Shown piece after piece: positions 18,201-27,672 of a stretch of 64,000 bases of DNA. This DNA comes from Agapanthus africanus. Its lineage: Eukaryota; Streptophyta; Magnoliopsida; Asparagales; Amaryllidaceae. Below the pieces are notes generated by a model. That model was not told the origin of the DNA. It was given only the letters and a program-made list of their open reading frames with translations, and made no database searches. Every line of letters begins with the position of its first letter. Within the stretch, counting starts at the first letter, position 1. The position numbers and the translations under genes were made by a program. Location: contig JASDDO010000006.1 in NCBI GenBank assembly GCA_030015575.1, positions 316,992,361 through 317,056,360 of the forward strand, written 5' to 3'.

Positions 18201-18935
18201 TGGCAAGGGTATGTCGCTCACAGGAAACACTTCAACAGGACAAAGCGTGAAGCTCGTAGACAGCGAAAAAATACGACAGATGAGCATAAAAGAGTTGCCG
18301 GCAATTGTCATAGGGACGAGCCCGGGGGATCACGAGTTCTCACCTTTGGAAGCGATTCTGATGAAGAAGCTGATCTTAACCCTCTCTTCAAGGAATTCAT
18401 TTCTAAAACAAAAGAATTGGAGAGTTGCGAGAACGTTCAGCCGTACAATCTCACGCTACCCGGAAAGAATCTCGGACCCGCAAACGACGGAGCAAACGAA
18501 ATGAGAAAGGAAAAGGAAAAAACGGCCTTTGTTGCCAACACTCAACAACAGCCGAGTAACCCGAGGCCGTTTTGTCGTCAAAACAACAAGCCGCGATACC
18601 TCAATGAGAAGTTGAAACGTCCTTACTCGTTTCCCAAAGATAAAACAAAGAGATTGTTCAAGCTAGCAGTGCGCAGCAGGCTCAACACTCTGCCAGATCC
18701 AAAACGTCCATTGCAACCAGGTGACGTTAACAATCCTAATTATTGTCCCTACTACAGAGTAATGGGTCACCCACTCGAAAATTGCTACGTCTTCAAAAAC
18801 TGGGTTGAAGACCAATACCAACTGGGCAAGTTCGCGCTGCCCGAAAAGTGGAAAGTAAACCCGCCACAACAACATGCTCCGAAAAGGGTGGATATGCCGG
18901 GGGCATCATGCTCATTCATAGGGAAAGCCCCATAG
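15201..18935 (+). CDS. gag: GAG polyprotein of non-autonomous LTR element
   Basis: An intact 1244-residue ORF. The frame is open from 15006, but that upstream ATG lies inside the LTR; the ATG at 15201 (MASNC...) follows the primer site and is preferred. Layout: five SVFDRL-type repeats (residues ~65-170); basic/Pro-rich region; coiled coil (~429-465). A Retrotrans_gag capsid region with PRFHVY and WYSELP-type motifs (~550-703) follows, then three zinc-knuckle variants C-x2-H-x4-H-x4-C at 801-814, 981-994 and 1182-1195 (the third has Tyr in place of the first His). The block RPYSFP-DKT-LF-LAVR-RL-LP-KRPLQPGDVN occurs twice (from ~17455 and ~18610), so the C-terminus contains an internal duplication. 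GAG would form the particle that packages element RNA. It ends without any protease or pol continuation. Unusually long for plant GAG. Confidence 0.92.
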   Translation: MASNCTACNCNSRSVLTGGVTYGFQAASLFKMPVEQVTQSTAGLFFGTLLPPLSFNATMMLQEAPKKSVFDRLATAVTPLNGSPSFNTSVFNRLGQNVCKPAIPEAATPKRITIPAQADEIIGNAPPSKKSVFTRLDIPVAASGEVLKAASPAQRSVFDRLDIASQRVSVFDRLAPITVSPQSRGHDEVAPTAETTPSARHARRRHWRRVRKAGGNSPSEFTPPAPTVGIDVAIPTGNSFELLNRVRRNSPTAVLKRSPLPAKNAAEKKPEQPPQRLSSKIYKVWRHVQESVIDQYYLRRPKRMKVQQEKDYSKSQKVTAGWVPTTTAPSTSITQKERRPQKAPVNMANRKRAEHKHPKFGGIVVHTVYMASEKEDSRASTGHRPLTRSMTKAQEQQQKLQEMMTTMAALTGPKESPEVSSEQRHEQETDADYLRRVLEKKDKEAAEQAANIKQMALLFQDMVGMMLQPDPPVEDPPIFTEDDRGETSNPPPTLSTAKDETISKAALDGYIAHQIRAHQVNEAAAQIVGTGLPYPGWYDQISYPPGYTIPRFHVYKGTGNPHHHVAQFRALCGNTGGDDKLLLRQFVGSLAETAFEWYSELPNDSVKTFAEMELLFTQRFASASERTPITALINARIRPGETWVQYATRWRNLWTRCEQRIEEAPAVGMFVGTLDPQATISQFMMFFKPTTFQALIDKLAQMDQMGHRPSPSKTEPWNEKDKGKATVVTNTQQQPSHLKPVVRQNNVRPRPSLEERLGRPYSFPQDKTRKLFELAVRNRLINLPSAKRPLQPGDVNDPNYCPYHQAVSHPIEDCFVFKGWIEDQYLQGKFALSEKWKVNPPQPHTLKKTDTPGASCHMISHSLIDDEEAPCTEKPRAGPEPELLWPSDEIIDAFLNEASLKSKADREREMAIFEKAKRRRLDERVETLPPDESTSAANKSRIKTRKRFAKAIAMGMRPPSFRKNSPGGIHFDETDVHPNFCLYHQKIVHPTEDCNSFKYWWQGYVAHRKHFNRTKREARRQRKNTTDEHKRVAGNCHRDEPGGSRVLTFGSDSDEEADLNPLFKEFISKTKELESCENVQPYNLTLPGKNLGPANDGANEMRKEKEKTAFVANTQQQPSNPRPFCRQNNKPRYLNEKLKRPYSFPKDKTKRLFKLAVRSRLNTLPDPKRPLQPGDVNNPNYCPYYRVMGHPLENCYVFKNWVEDQYQLGKFALPEKWKVNPPQQHAPKRVDMPGASCSFIGKAP

Positions 18936-19387
18936 ACCGAAAAGTCAGTAAACTAGAGATGCGTCTCAAATACGGCGACGGTGGACCGAAACGTCCTTAA
19001 ACTAACGGCGGACCGCAATGTCCTAAAACTTGCAAATGACCGAAACGTCGTTAAACTACTCCCAACCCGCAGCATCTTCAGGCTGACGTGGTAAAAAAAA
19101 AAAAAAAAAAGAAAACAAAAAAAAACGGTACGTCCACAAGCAAAATGGGCACGGATGAAAACCCGAAAGGGCTCCGTGAGTAAAAACAGCAGGGCTACCG
19201 GCGAGTGTTTGTGAAAACCTGAAAGGGCGCAATCTCGTTAAAAAAAAAAAAGAATGAAAAAGAATAAAAAAAACGGTATGTCCAAAAGCAAAATGGGCAC
19301 GGATGAAAACCCGAAAGGGCTCCGTGAGTAAAAACAGCAGGGCTACCGGCGAGTGTTTGTGAAAACCCGAAAGGGCGCAACTTCGTT
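18936..19387 (+). repeat. Post-gag repeat: two ~147-bp units with poly-A tracts
   Basis: After gag come four ACCGAAACGTC/TAAACT units resembling the LTR GGAC-N-GTCC units. Two ~147-bp direct repeats follow (from ~19127 and ~19274), containing AAGCAAAATGGGCACGGATG and CGAAAGGGCTCCGTGAG. A-rich runs occur at 19093-19125 and 19240-19272. Confidence 0.8.
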
Positions 19388-19935
19388 AAAAGACACTTAC
19401 AGGATCCTCTCGACCTTGTAAGGAGAAACCACCTGCGTGAGATCCTTACGACTCACAAGGGAGCAACACACTTAAGGATCCTCACGATTCCAAAGGAGAA
19501 ATTACACCTGCGAGATCCTCACGACTCGTAAGGAGAACTCTCTTATGGGACCCTCACGGCTCATAAGATTTGAAAGTCTTAAGTTACAGAAACCTTAACC
19601 TGTTCTTAAGCAACCCCCGCAACCTCCGATTCTGCCCTACAAGCGGCTCAATACTGGCCCTTGTATACAATCCACGGGCGCGAATAAACATTTCCCTAAC
19701 AAAGTCCCACCCGTGACTGGGGATATGTCCGTATGGTGAACAACCCTTATAAGTCCTCTCGACTTGTAAGGAGAAAACCCTTTTGTAAGATCCTTACGAC
19801 TTACAGGGGAACATACACTTAGGAATCCTCACGATTCCCAAGGAGAAAACACACCTACAAGATCCTCACGACTTGTAGGGAGAAATACCTTTGTGAGACC
19901 CTTACGGCTCATGAAGTCAAAAGCCTTAGCCGACA
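19388..19935 (+). repeat. Hairpin-unit blocks of copy B
   Basis: Two blocks of ~43-bp inverted-repeat units (19388-19575 and 19740-19935) have the same arm-type order as 1-520. Example units: CTTACAGG/CCTTGTAAG, CTTAAGGATC/GATTCCAAAG, CCTGCGAG/CTCGTAAGG and CTTATGGG/CTCATAAG around ATCCTCACGA-like centres. Confidence 0.8.
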
Positions 19936-19982
19936 GGACCCTTAACCCTGTTTACTATGCCACCTTTGTTCAACATCGACAG

Positions 19983-20235
19983 AGGCAAATGATGATTCGC
20001 TCCTGGCAATATCCCAGTTGTAGCGATACTGATGCCTAAACCGGTATCAAACTCTAAGCCCTTTCAAGGCAAATGATGATTCGCTCCTGGCAATATCCCA
20101 GTTGCAGCGATGCTGATGCCTAAACCGGTATCAAACTCTAAGCCCTTTCAAGGCAAATGATGATTCGCTCCTGGCTACATTCCAGTCGCAGCGATGCTGA
20201 TGCTGAGATTGGCACCAGATTCCAAGTTCCACACT
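19983..20235 (+). repeat. 84-bp tandem repeat, three units
   Basis: AGGCAAATGATGATTCGCTC begins units at 19983, 20067 and 20151, an 84-bp period. The first two are near identical and the third diverges at its end. Copy A has a single unit. Confidence 0.9.
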
Positions 20236-20264
20236 CGCGAGAAAAAATCAGCGAGCCAAAAAAA

Positions 20265-20500
20265 ATGCATACGAAATAGCCGAAATGATGGGGCAACTTG
20301 CAAACAAAATCAGCAAGTAAAAATGTATGCATGAAAAATAGCCGAAATGATTGGGCAACTCGCAATAAAAAGCAGCGAGTAAAAAGAAAAATAGCCGAAA
20401 TGATTGGGCACCGCGAAAAATAGCCGAAATGATTGGGCAATCGCGATTTTCGCGATATAAAAAGCTGAAATGATAGAGCATCGCGGAAAGAATAAAAAAA
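20265..20500 (+). repeat. CCGAAATGAT repeats with variable inverted arms
   Basis: GCCGAAATGAT-GGGCA recurs about five times. Between occurrences are inverted arms ACTTGC/GCAAGT, ACTCGC/GCGAGT and CGCG/CGCG. It parallels 665-870 of copy A. Confidence 0.7.
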
Positions 20501-21240
20501 TGAAAGAATGAAACTTTTTGCCCTACAGGTGAAATCACATCGATCCCTGTATACAATCCAGGGGCACAGATAAAAAGGGAACCATACCTTCCCAACAGGC
20601 TCCATTAGAAAGCGGAGCCAAATCTCGACGGTTAATAGACAACCTAGAGACAATCTCGACATTTATCGCAATATTGCAGACATAATGTCAACAAACGAAG
20701 CAAAAAGAAGATCCCGAGCTTCAGGGTCTCGACGTCAACATCGACAACTTAGAGATCACCAACAGCGTTTCTCCTCACTCCAGCCAGATGCAGACGTGAC
20801 GTCAACAATCGACCTCAGAGTCGCAACGAAACGGAACCATGGCAAAGTCCTTAGTTCCAAATCTCAATGGCCACATCTACAGCCTGGAGACTAACAACGG
20901 CGTGCCTCCTCATTCCAGCAGGACACAGATGTTACACCATCAAGCGGAGCGATGGCAAAATCCCAACTCCGCCTTAGCATTCGTCTCATTACAGCAGACG
21001 CAATGTTAACAACGGCGTTCCTTCGCAGTCCAGCAGGATGTACATGCAAAGCTAATAAAAGACCCCATGGTCAGCAAAGCGGAGTGATGGCAAAATCCCA
21101 GCTCCACCTCAGCACTCGTCTCGTCACAGCGGACACATCATCAAGCAAAGCGGAACAGCGGCAACTCCCAGTTCCATGACTCGACGATGTACTCCCACAG
21201 AGAGTCAAATCCCAACTCCGTGAAATGCGGATATAATCAA
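20500..21240 (+). repeat. Degenerate repeat region before the 170-bp units
   Basis: Loose repeats contain ATTCGTCTCATTACAGCAGACG-like and CAAAGCGGAACGGCAA-like phrases at irregular 80-140-bp spacing. Copy A has only a short equivalent at 1021-1200. No gene supported. Confidence 0.5.
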
Positions 21241-21665
21241 CAAAATTCCTGGTCACGTGGAACACGGATAACGTCACTCTTTGACCCCGTGGAAAACGTC
21301 CAGAGCGGATCCTGGTCCTCGCAGAACACGGCAGTGAACCCGTGCGAAGCATCCAGAGCGGAGCCTAGTCCTCGCCTAACGCGGCAGTGAACCCGTGTGA
21401 AGCATCTAGTGCAAAATTCCTGGTCACGTGGAACGCGGATAACGTCACTCTTTGACCCCGTGGAAAATGTCCAGAGCGGATCCTGGTCCTCGCAGAGCAC
21501 GGCAGTGAACCCGTGCGAAGCATCCAGAGCGGAGCCTAGTCCTCGCCTAACACGGCAGTGAACCCGTGTGAAGCATCTAGAGCAAAATTCCTGGTCACGT
21601 GGAACGCGGATAGCGTCACTCTTCGACCCCGTGGGAAACGTCCAGAGTGGATTCTGGTCCTCACA
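21241..21665 (+). repeat. ~172-bp tandem units (copy B version)
   Basis: AAAATTCCTGGTCACGTGGAA starts units at 21241, 21413 and 21584, giving about 171-172 bp per unit, with the same three-monomer composition as 1200-3430. Copy A has about thirteen units, copy B fewer than three. Confidence 0.88.
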
Positions 21666-21689
21666 CCAACATGGAGTGATCACCACCGC

Positions 21690-23020
21690 GACATTCGTCT
21701 CGATACAGCAGACGCGATACCAGCAAATGAAGCGAAGGCCAAATTCCTAGCTTCAGGGTCTTGACGGCAAGTCATATAAAGCCTGAAAGACAATCGGAGA
21801 TCATCCCACACCAGCGCGGAGCGGTCACAACCATAACATTCGTCTCGATACAGAGGACGCAATGCCAGCAAACGAAGCGAAGGCCAAATTCCTAGCTTCA
21901 GGGTCTTGACGGCAAGTCATATAAAGCCTGAAAGACAATCGGAGATCATCCCACACCAGCGCGGAGTGGTCACCACCTTGACGTTCGTCTCGATTCAGCA
22001 GATGAAATGTCACCCCAGCGTTCTTCCTCCAACAGGATTCGTACATGACAAAGCAAACGAAGCGAAGGCCAAATTCCTAGCTTCATACGTCTTGACGGCA
22101 AGTCATATAAAGCCTGAAATACAATTGGAGATCATCTCACACCAGCGCGGAGTGGTCACCACCTCGACGATCGTCTCGAAACAGCAGATGAAATGTCACC
22201 CCAGCGTTCTTCCCCCAGCAGGATTCGGACGCGCCAAAGCAAACGAAGCGAAGGCCAAATTCCTAGCTTCATACGTCTTAACGGCAAGTCATATAAAGCC
22301 TGAAAGACCATCAGAGATCATCCCACACCAGCGTGGAGTGGTCACCACCTCGACGATCGTCTCGATACAGCAGATGAAATGTCACCCCAGCGTTCTTCCC
22401 CCAGCAGGATTCGGACGCGCCAAAGCAAACGAAGCGAAGACCAAATTCCTAACTTCAACGTCTTGACGGTAACTCATATAAAACCGAAAAGACAATCAGA
22501 GATCATCCCACATGGAGTGGTCACCACCTCGACGTTCGTCTCGATACAGCAGACGCAACATCACCAAAAGGAGCCAGGCAAAATCCCTAGTTCCAAACCT
22601 CGACGGTTCACCAGCAACCTAGAGACAACCGCGACATTCGTCTCGATACAGAGGACGCGATGCCAGCAAGTGAAGCGAAGGAAAAATTCCTAGCTTCAGG
22701 GTCTTAACGGCAAGTCATATAAAGCCTGAAAGACCACCGGAGATCATCCCACATGGAGTGGTCACCGCCTTGACGTTCGCCTCGATACAGCAGACGCAAC
22801 ATCACCAAAAAGGAGCCACGGCAAAATCCCTAGTTCCAAATCTCGACGGTTCATCAGCAACCTAGAGACAACCACGACATTCGTCTCGATACAGAGGACG
22901 CAATGCCAGCAAACGAAGAAAAGGCCAAATTCCTAGCTTCAGGGTCTTAACGGCAAGTCATATAAAGCCTGAAAGACTATCGGAGATCATCCCACACCAG
23001 CGCGGAGTGGTTATGACTCA
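21690..23020 (+). repeat. ~185-bp tandem array specific to copy B
   Basis: Units contain GGTCACCACCTCGACGTTCG, AGACGCAATGCCAGCAAACG-type text and the phrase TTCCTAGCTTCAGGGTCTTG with ATATAAAGCCTGAAAGAC. Long units start near 21961, 22147 and 22331 (about 185 bp); shorter variants flank them. This array is not present in the copy A segment visible here. Confidence 0.82.
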
Positions 23021-23274
23021 TCGGGGCTCTCCAAAATGAGCCTAACCTCAAGTAAAAAGCGGCATGGCAAATTCCTAGCGCTTGCTCTTCCGACGGTCAA
23101 ACTGCCAAGGAGGATTGCTTGAAGACGTCTTGTCCAGCCCCCGAAGGGATCAGAGACACGGCAGTCGCAGGGCTACTCGAACAGCAGTATTGCCTATCGA
23201 GGAATACATCAGCTCATGCGACGGTACGACGGCCAAAACCCTAAGTACCACAGACCCTAACGGACTTCTGTCGT

Positions 23275-23790
23275 AAAGAGCAGAGGTTAACTGTGACGTT
23301 AGGATATTCTTGCGAGATGTGCTCGATTCGTTTCGACTTGTGAGGAAATTGATGTCTTTGCGAGAACTTCTCGATTTGTCTCGACTCGTGAGATAAAGCC
23401 TTAGGCAGTAGGGATTAAAAAACCTGTTTCCTAAGCACTGGGATCCTACAAGTCGGCCCAAAACGGTCTCTTGCATACTATCCACGGGTCTCACTCTCCG
23501 AAGTCGAATTTCGACAAGGAGGGGAACAACCGCTTACGGGTCCTCTCGACTCGTAAGAGGGAAAAATTCTCTCATAAGATCCTTACGACTTATAAGAGAA
23601 GACACACTTAGGAATCCTCACGACTCCTAAGGAGAAAATACACCTACGAGATCCTCTCGATCCGTAGGGAGAAAAGTCTTTATGAGACCCTCACGGCTCA
23701 TAAAGTTGAAAAGTCTTAGGTGGCAGATCCTAACCCTGTCTCCTAAGCCATCACTGCCCTGCAAAGAGGTCAAGATGGACCATCTATGAG
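23275..23790 (+). repeat. Final hairpin-unit block of copy B
   Basis: Inverted-repeat units with arm pairs CTTACGGGTC/GACTCGTAAG, CTCATAAGATC/GACTTATAAGAG, CTTAGGAATC/GACTCCTAAG, CCTACGAGATC/GATCCGTAGG and TTTATGAG/CTCATAAA lie at 23520-23720. Two less regular CTCGA-type units lie at 23305-23395. Confidence 0.8.
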
Positions 23791-24048
23791 CCACACTCGC
23801 CAAAGCTACATGCCACTGAAATGGAAAAGCTACTCATGAGCATATAAACTACTTCACTCCAGAGTAAGATATAAAGAGATAGAAGGGTGCGGCTCATGGA
23901 GTTAAGGGTTTGAAACTATATCTCTTAAGAGTCGAGATTTGAGTCAATGATAAATGACGACGCTTGTGTCCGCTCGTTATCTTCTCAGATCAAGATTCTG
24001 AAAGTAATATACCAACCCGAAACTGATCATACGCTATGCATTACTTTG
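23791..24048 (+). other. Spacer between repeats and PPT in copy B
   Basis: About 260 bp of unique sequence. It is the position where copy A carries its antisense gene. No ORF of note is present; no antisense promoter signal comparable to 8424 was recognised. Confidence 0.5.
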
Positions 24049-24090
24049 CACTACTTCACCCACGTAAATACTTACGTGGGCAAAGTAGTG
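24049..24090 (+). other. PPT-adjacent hairpin, copy B
   Basis: The outer stem CACTACTT (24049-24056) pairs with AAGTAGTG (24083-24090). A 2-nt CA/CA mismatch follows, then a 9-bp inner stem CCCACGTAA/TTACGTGGG with an ATAC loop. It overlaps the first G of the polypurine tract and ends 9 nt before the LTR. Confidence 0.88.
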
Positions 24091-24099
24091 GGGGGCATT
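24090..24099 (+). other. Polypurine tract of copy B
   Basis: GGGGGGCATT directly precedes the 3' LTR start TGTTCCCGCC. It corresponds to ATGGGGGCATT in copy A. Confidence 0.78.
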
Positions 24100-27000
24100 T
24101 GTTCCCGCCAAAAATTTCTGCGCAAAAGAGCCCAAGGTATCAAATGGCGGCGATACGCTTAAGAAAATGGGAACCAGTATCTTCCGGGCTGTTTTTTGAC
24201 AAACTCCCGAATGAGAAACAGATAAATTCTGATGGTATCGAAAGCGGCTCGAAAAACCCTTCGATTTGATATATTATGGGCCTCGTAATTCATCCGGGAT
24301 CAAAAGTTATGAGGAATTACGTGTCCACACGTGATGGGCTTTTAGGAACCCGCTGGAGGAGTTAAAAGATACAATAAAAACTCAGAAAAGACCCCAATGG
24401 GGCATCACGTGCTCACACGTAACCATGGGTCACGTGCAGACACGTGATGGGCTTTTAAAGCCTCTAAAATAATGAATAGAATTTAATTCTAAAAGTCAGA
24501 GAATACCTCAACGAGGTATCACGTGCTTACACGTGACCAATGGTCACGTGTTGACACGTGATGGTTAAAACTGAAACATAAATAAGCGGCTGAGAAAGGA
24601 ACCCAATTGGGGGTCACGTGCTCACACGTGACCAAAGGTCACGTGCCAGCACGTGACTGGCTTTAAAAGCATTATAATTTAATAGAATTAAATTCTAAAA
24701 GTTTCTGAATCTTTCCAAATGGAAAAGGGTCATGGGGAACCGTTGGATTAAAAATCCAAGGGTGGTTAAAAATCACCAATTTATGGAAAAACCTTGGACA
24801 AGGAAAGATTTCCCTGAAAATCTCACCAGGATAACAAATAGAATATCTTTTGGATTTAAAATTCACGGTGAATAAAATTCACTGAATGATCTAAAGGCCC
24901 AGATTAATGATAAATGCAAATCAAATCTCTCAACATACAAATCAAATCTCTCAATGAGAGATTTGCTAAACAAATTTATTCTCTTCCTCCTCCTATAAAT
25001 AGGAGCCAAGAAAAGAGAAGGGGGATCTACTTTTTTGAGAGAAAAACAGAGAGAGGAGAATTTAATTCTCAAGAGGGAAGAAAAGAAAGGAGAATTTAAT
25101 TCTCAACAAAGAAAACCCTAGGTAAGAAAAGGGAAAAAGATAAACTTCAAACAGAGAATTTAATTCTCAAAATCCAAGAGTTTAACTCTTATACAAAAAG
25201 AACTTAGTTCTTCTTCTGGTTGAAGATCTGCACAGAGCACATCTCCCCATAACTTGAGAATTTAATTCTCATCGGGTCGAGATCCTGCCATGCAGATCCT
25301 AAACTTAGGAGGGGAATTGAGTTTTGAGAATTAATTCTCCTAAAACAAAACTAGGGTTTAACCCTAATCAAGAATTTAATTCTTTTACATATCTGGGAAT
25401 TTAATTCCTTTGAAAAGAAATCAGGGTTTCATCCTAAATAAGAATTCAATTCTTAAAAGATCTCTGTTCATGAAAAGAACTAGGGTCACATGCCCCCACG
25501 TGACCCTTGAAAAGATCCCCTGCAAAGAACTTTGAAGCATCACCCCACGTGCTCCCACATGACTCCCAGAACGCAGAAAGAAAAAGCAAAGGGAATGAAA
25601 GCTTTGGGCGCTCTCACGTGTCCCTACGTGACCCCTCAGCAAGTGCTGTAATATTCGATGCATAAACCCCCCATCACGTGCCAACACGTGATGCTCTAAA
25701 ATAAAGATGAAAAGTGTTTAACACTTATTCGCAGATTTGAGGATAAAACAAAGGAGATCTGGCTTCACATTTAGGGCGCCCTCACATGTCCCCACGTGAC
25801 CCCTAACGAATTCCTTTAGTATCGAATGGATGGATGCCTATCACGTGCCCACACGTGATGGCTAGGAAATTAAAGGTGTTAAATACTTACCTGCTGAATA
25901 AAATAAGGGAAATCAGGGCGCTGTCACGTGTCCGCACGTGACCCCTCCCTCCTTAGTGTTTAACACTAATTGGAAAACTCTATCTGCAGTGTTTAACATT
26001 GATCTCCTTAGTGTTTAACACTAATTGGAAAACTCTATCTGCAGTGTTTAACATTGATTTTCTTAGTGTTTAACACTAATTTGGAAAACTCTATTTGCAG
26101 TGTTTAACACTGATTTTCTTAGTGATTAACACTAATTTGAAAACTCTATCCCAGTGTTTAACACTGATTATCTTTTAGTGTTTAACACTAACTTGCTAAT
26201 CTTATTCCCAGTGTTCAACACTGTTGGTCTTTAGTGTTTGACACTAGCTTTAGCCCAATTGGCTAAGTTTCTAGAGGCAAAGCCTCTCCTTCAATGGACC
26301 AACAGAGGGCCAATATTTCAAACATAATTGGACTTAGCCCAAACTGGCCATAAGTCCTCAAATCATCTTGAACTGAGCACATCTGCTCTTCCAACCAACT
26401 CATTGGTTCAAGGGTACATCTCGAAACTCCTCTGATATTTGTCGTTGTAATCCTTCAACGTCTTCAAAGAGGTGACGGGTCCCGACAACCACACATCAAC
26501 ACGGACTGTGGGGTCCTTAAACTCATGGACTTATGTGTCCCTAAGCCAAGATACGGACTGTGGGGTCCTTAAACCCGCGGACTTATGCGTCCTTAAACTA
26601 ACGGATTAATGCGTCCTTAAACACACCCATATGGACTGTGGGGTCCTTAAACCCATGGACTTATGCGTCCTTAAACTACCAATGGACCGCAATGTCCTTA
26701 AAATACCAATGGACCACCACGTCCCTAAACTGGAACTTGGACCACCACGTCCCTAAACTGGAACTTGGACCACCACGTCCCTAAACTGGCAATGGACCAC
26801 TATGTCCCTAAACTGGGACAATAGAGCACCCAAATGCTCTCTTGTCGGATCTAAACGATCCTGTTAAGTCGATCTTAGTCCCAAACTGGACTAAAGTATC
26901 CTTAACAACCGTTTAAGTTGATCTTAGCCTCAAATATGGCTAACGCATCCTTAAACCTTCAAACAGACTGGACTATGAATCCCTCCAATCAACTTTGGTT

Positions 27001-27672
27001 CAAGGGTATATCTCGGAACTCCTTTGACACCTGTCGTTGTCATCCTTCAACGTCGTCAGAGAGGTAACGGGTCCCGACAACCATACATTCAATGGACCAC
27101 TATGTCCCTAAACTGGAATAATGGAGCCCAAATGCTCTTTTGTCGGATCTAAACGATCCCGTTAAGTTGATCTTAGTCTCAAATTAGACTAATGTATTCT
27201 TAACAAATGTTTGAGTTGATCTTAGCCTCAAATATGGCTAACGTATCCTCAAACCAAACCCCCAAACCCAAATCTAAGATAATACGGATTTGGACTAGTC
27301 CACGCCCTACGGGCGACGACATAACTCAGTCTCCGTATACAATCCATGGGCAACCAAAAACAAAACAAACACACACGACACGAAGTGACCAGCTGGAGAA
27401 GGAGAAAGTTGTTACCGCGATGCGGTAGCGTAATTAACTGCAGGGGCTTGCGCCTGCAGGGAAGAGCGTCCCCACAATCAAAAACCCCTCAAGCGAGGGG
27501 GAATCTGACGAAGTCTGCTACATCGGACGCATCCGTTTAAACCTTCGATACATGGTGCCATAAATCAACTTGGCATCTTCGGAGAGGTGGACGGATAGCA
27601 CCAATTAGTATCTGCCCCGAATCTCAGTGCCAAGACATCGCAGTCCTGTGCGCCGTCTTTCGGAGGGGAACA
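24100..27672 (+). repeat. 3' LTR of copy B (3573 bp)
   Basis: It is near-identical to 11452-15051 with the same module order. Differences seen by eye are scattered single bases, many of them C/T or G/A changes inside ACGTG cores (for example CACATG for CACGTG near 25488, 25558 and 25784), plus one fewer GGACCACCACGTCC unit. TATA at 24994. It ends GGGGAACA and is followed by the duplicated TGGGC. Confidence 0.95.
24994..25001 (+). promoter_or_regulatory. LTR TATA box, copy B right
   Basis: TATAAATA within CCTCCTATAAATAGGAGCC. It could drive read-through transcription into the downstream copy A LTR fragment and copia/CACTA remnants. Confidence 0.7.

Larger units (their letters stand above)
11452..27672 (+). 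mobile_element. Inner non-autonomous LTR retrotransposon (copy B), gag only
   Basis: This is a complete 16.2-kb element with 5' LTR 11452-15051, primer site 15057, gag 15201-18935 and tandem repeats 18960-23790. A spacer, PPT hairpin and polypurine tract (24090-24099) and the 3' LTR 24100-27672 follow. It has a perfect 5-bp duplication TGGGC. No protease, reverse transcriptase, RNase H or integrase motif was found in any frame, so it fits the class of terminal-repeat retrotransposons carrying only GAG (TR-GAG). It depends on another element for reverse transcription and integration. The LTRs differ at roughly 1% of positions by eye, so the insertion is recent relative to its surroundings. Confidence 0.93.

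Noticed and set aside
21906..22466. 186-codon plus-strand ORF in the 185-bp array
   Set aside because: The peptide repeats with the DNA period and shows no domain; the frame closes in neighbouring units.
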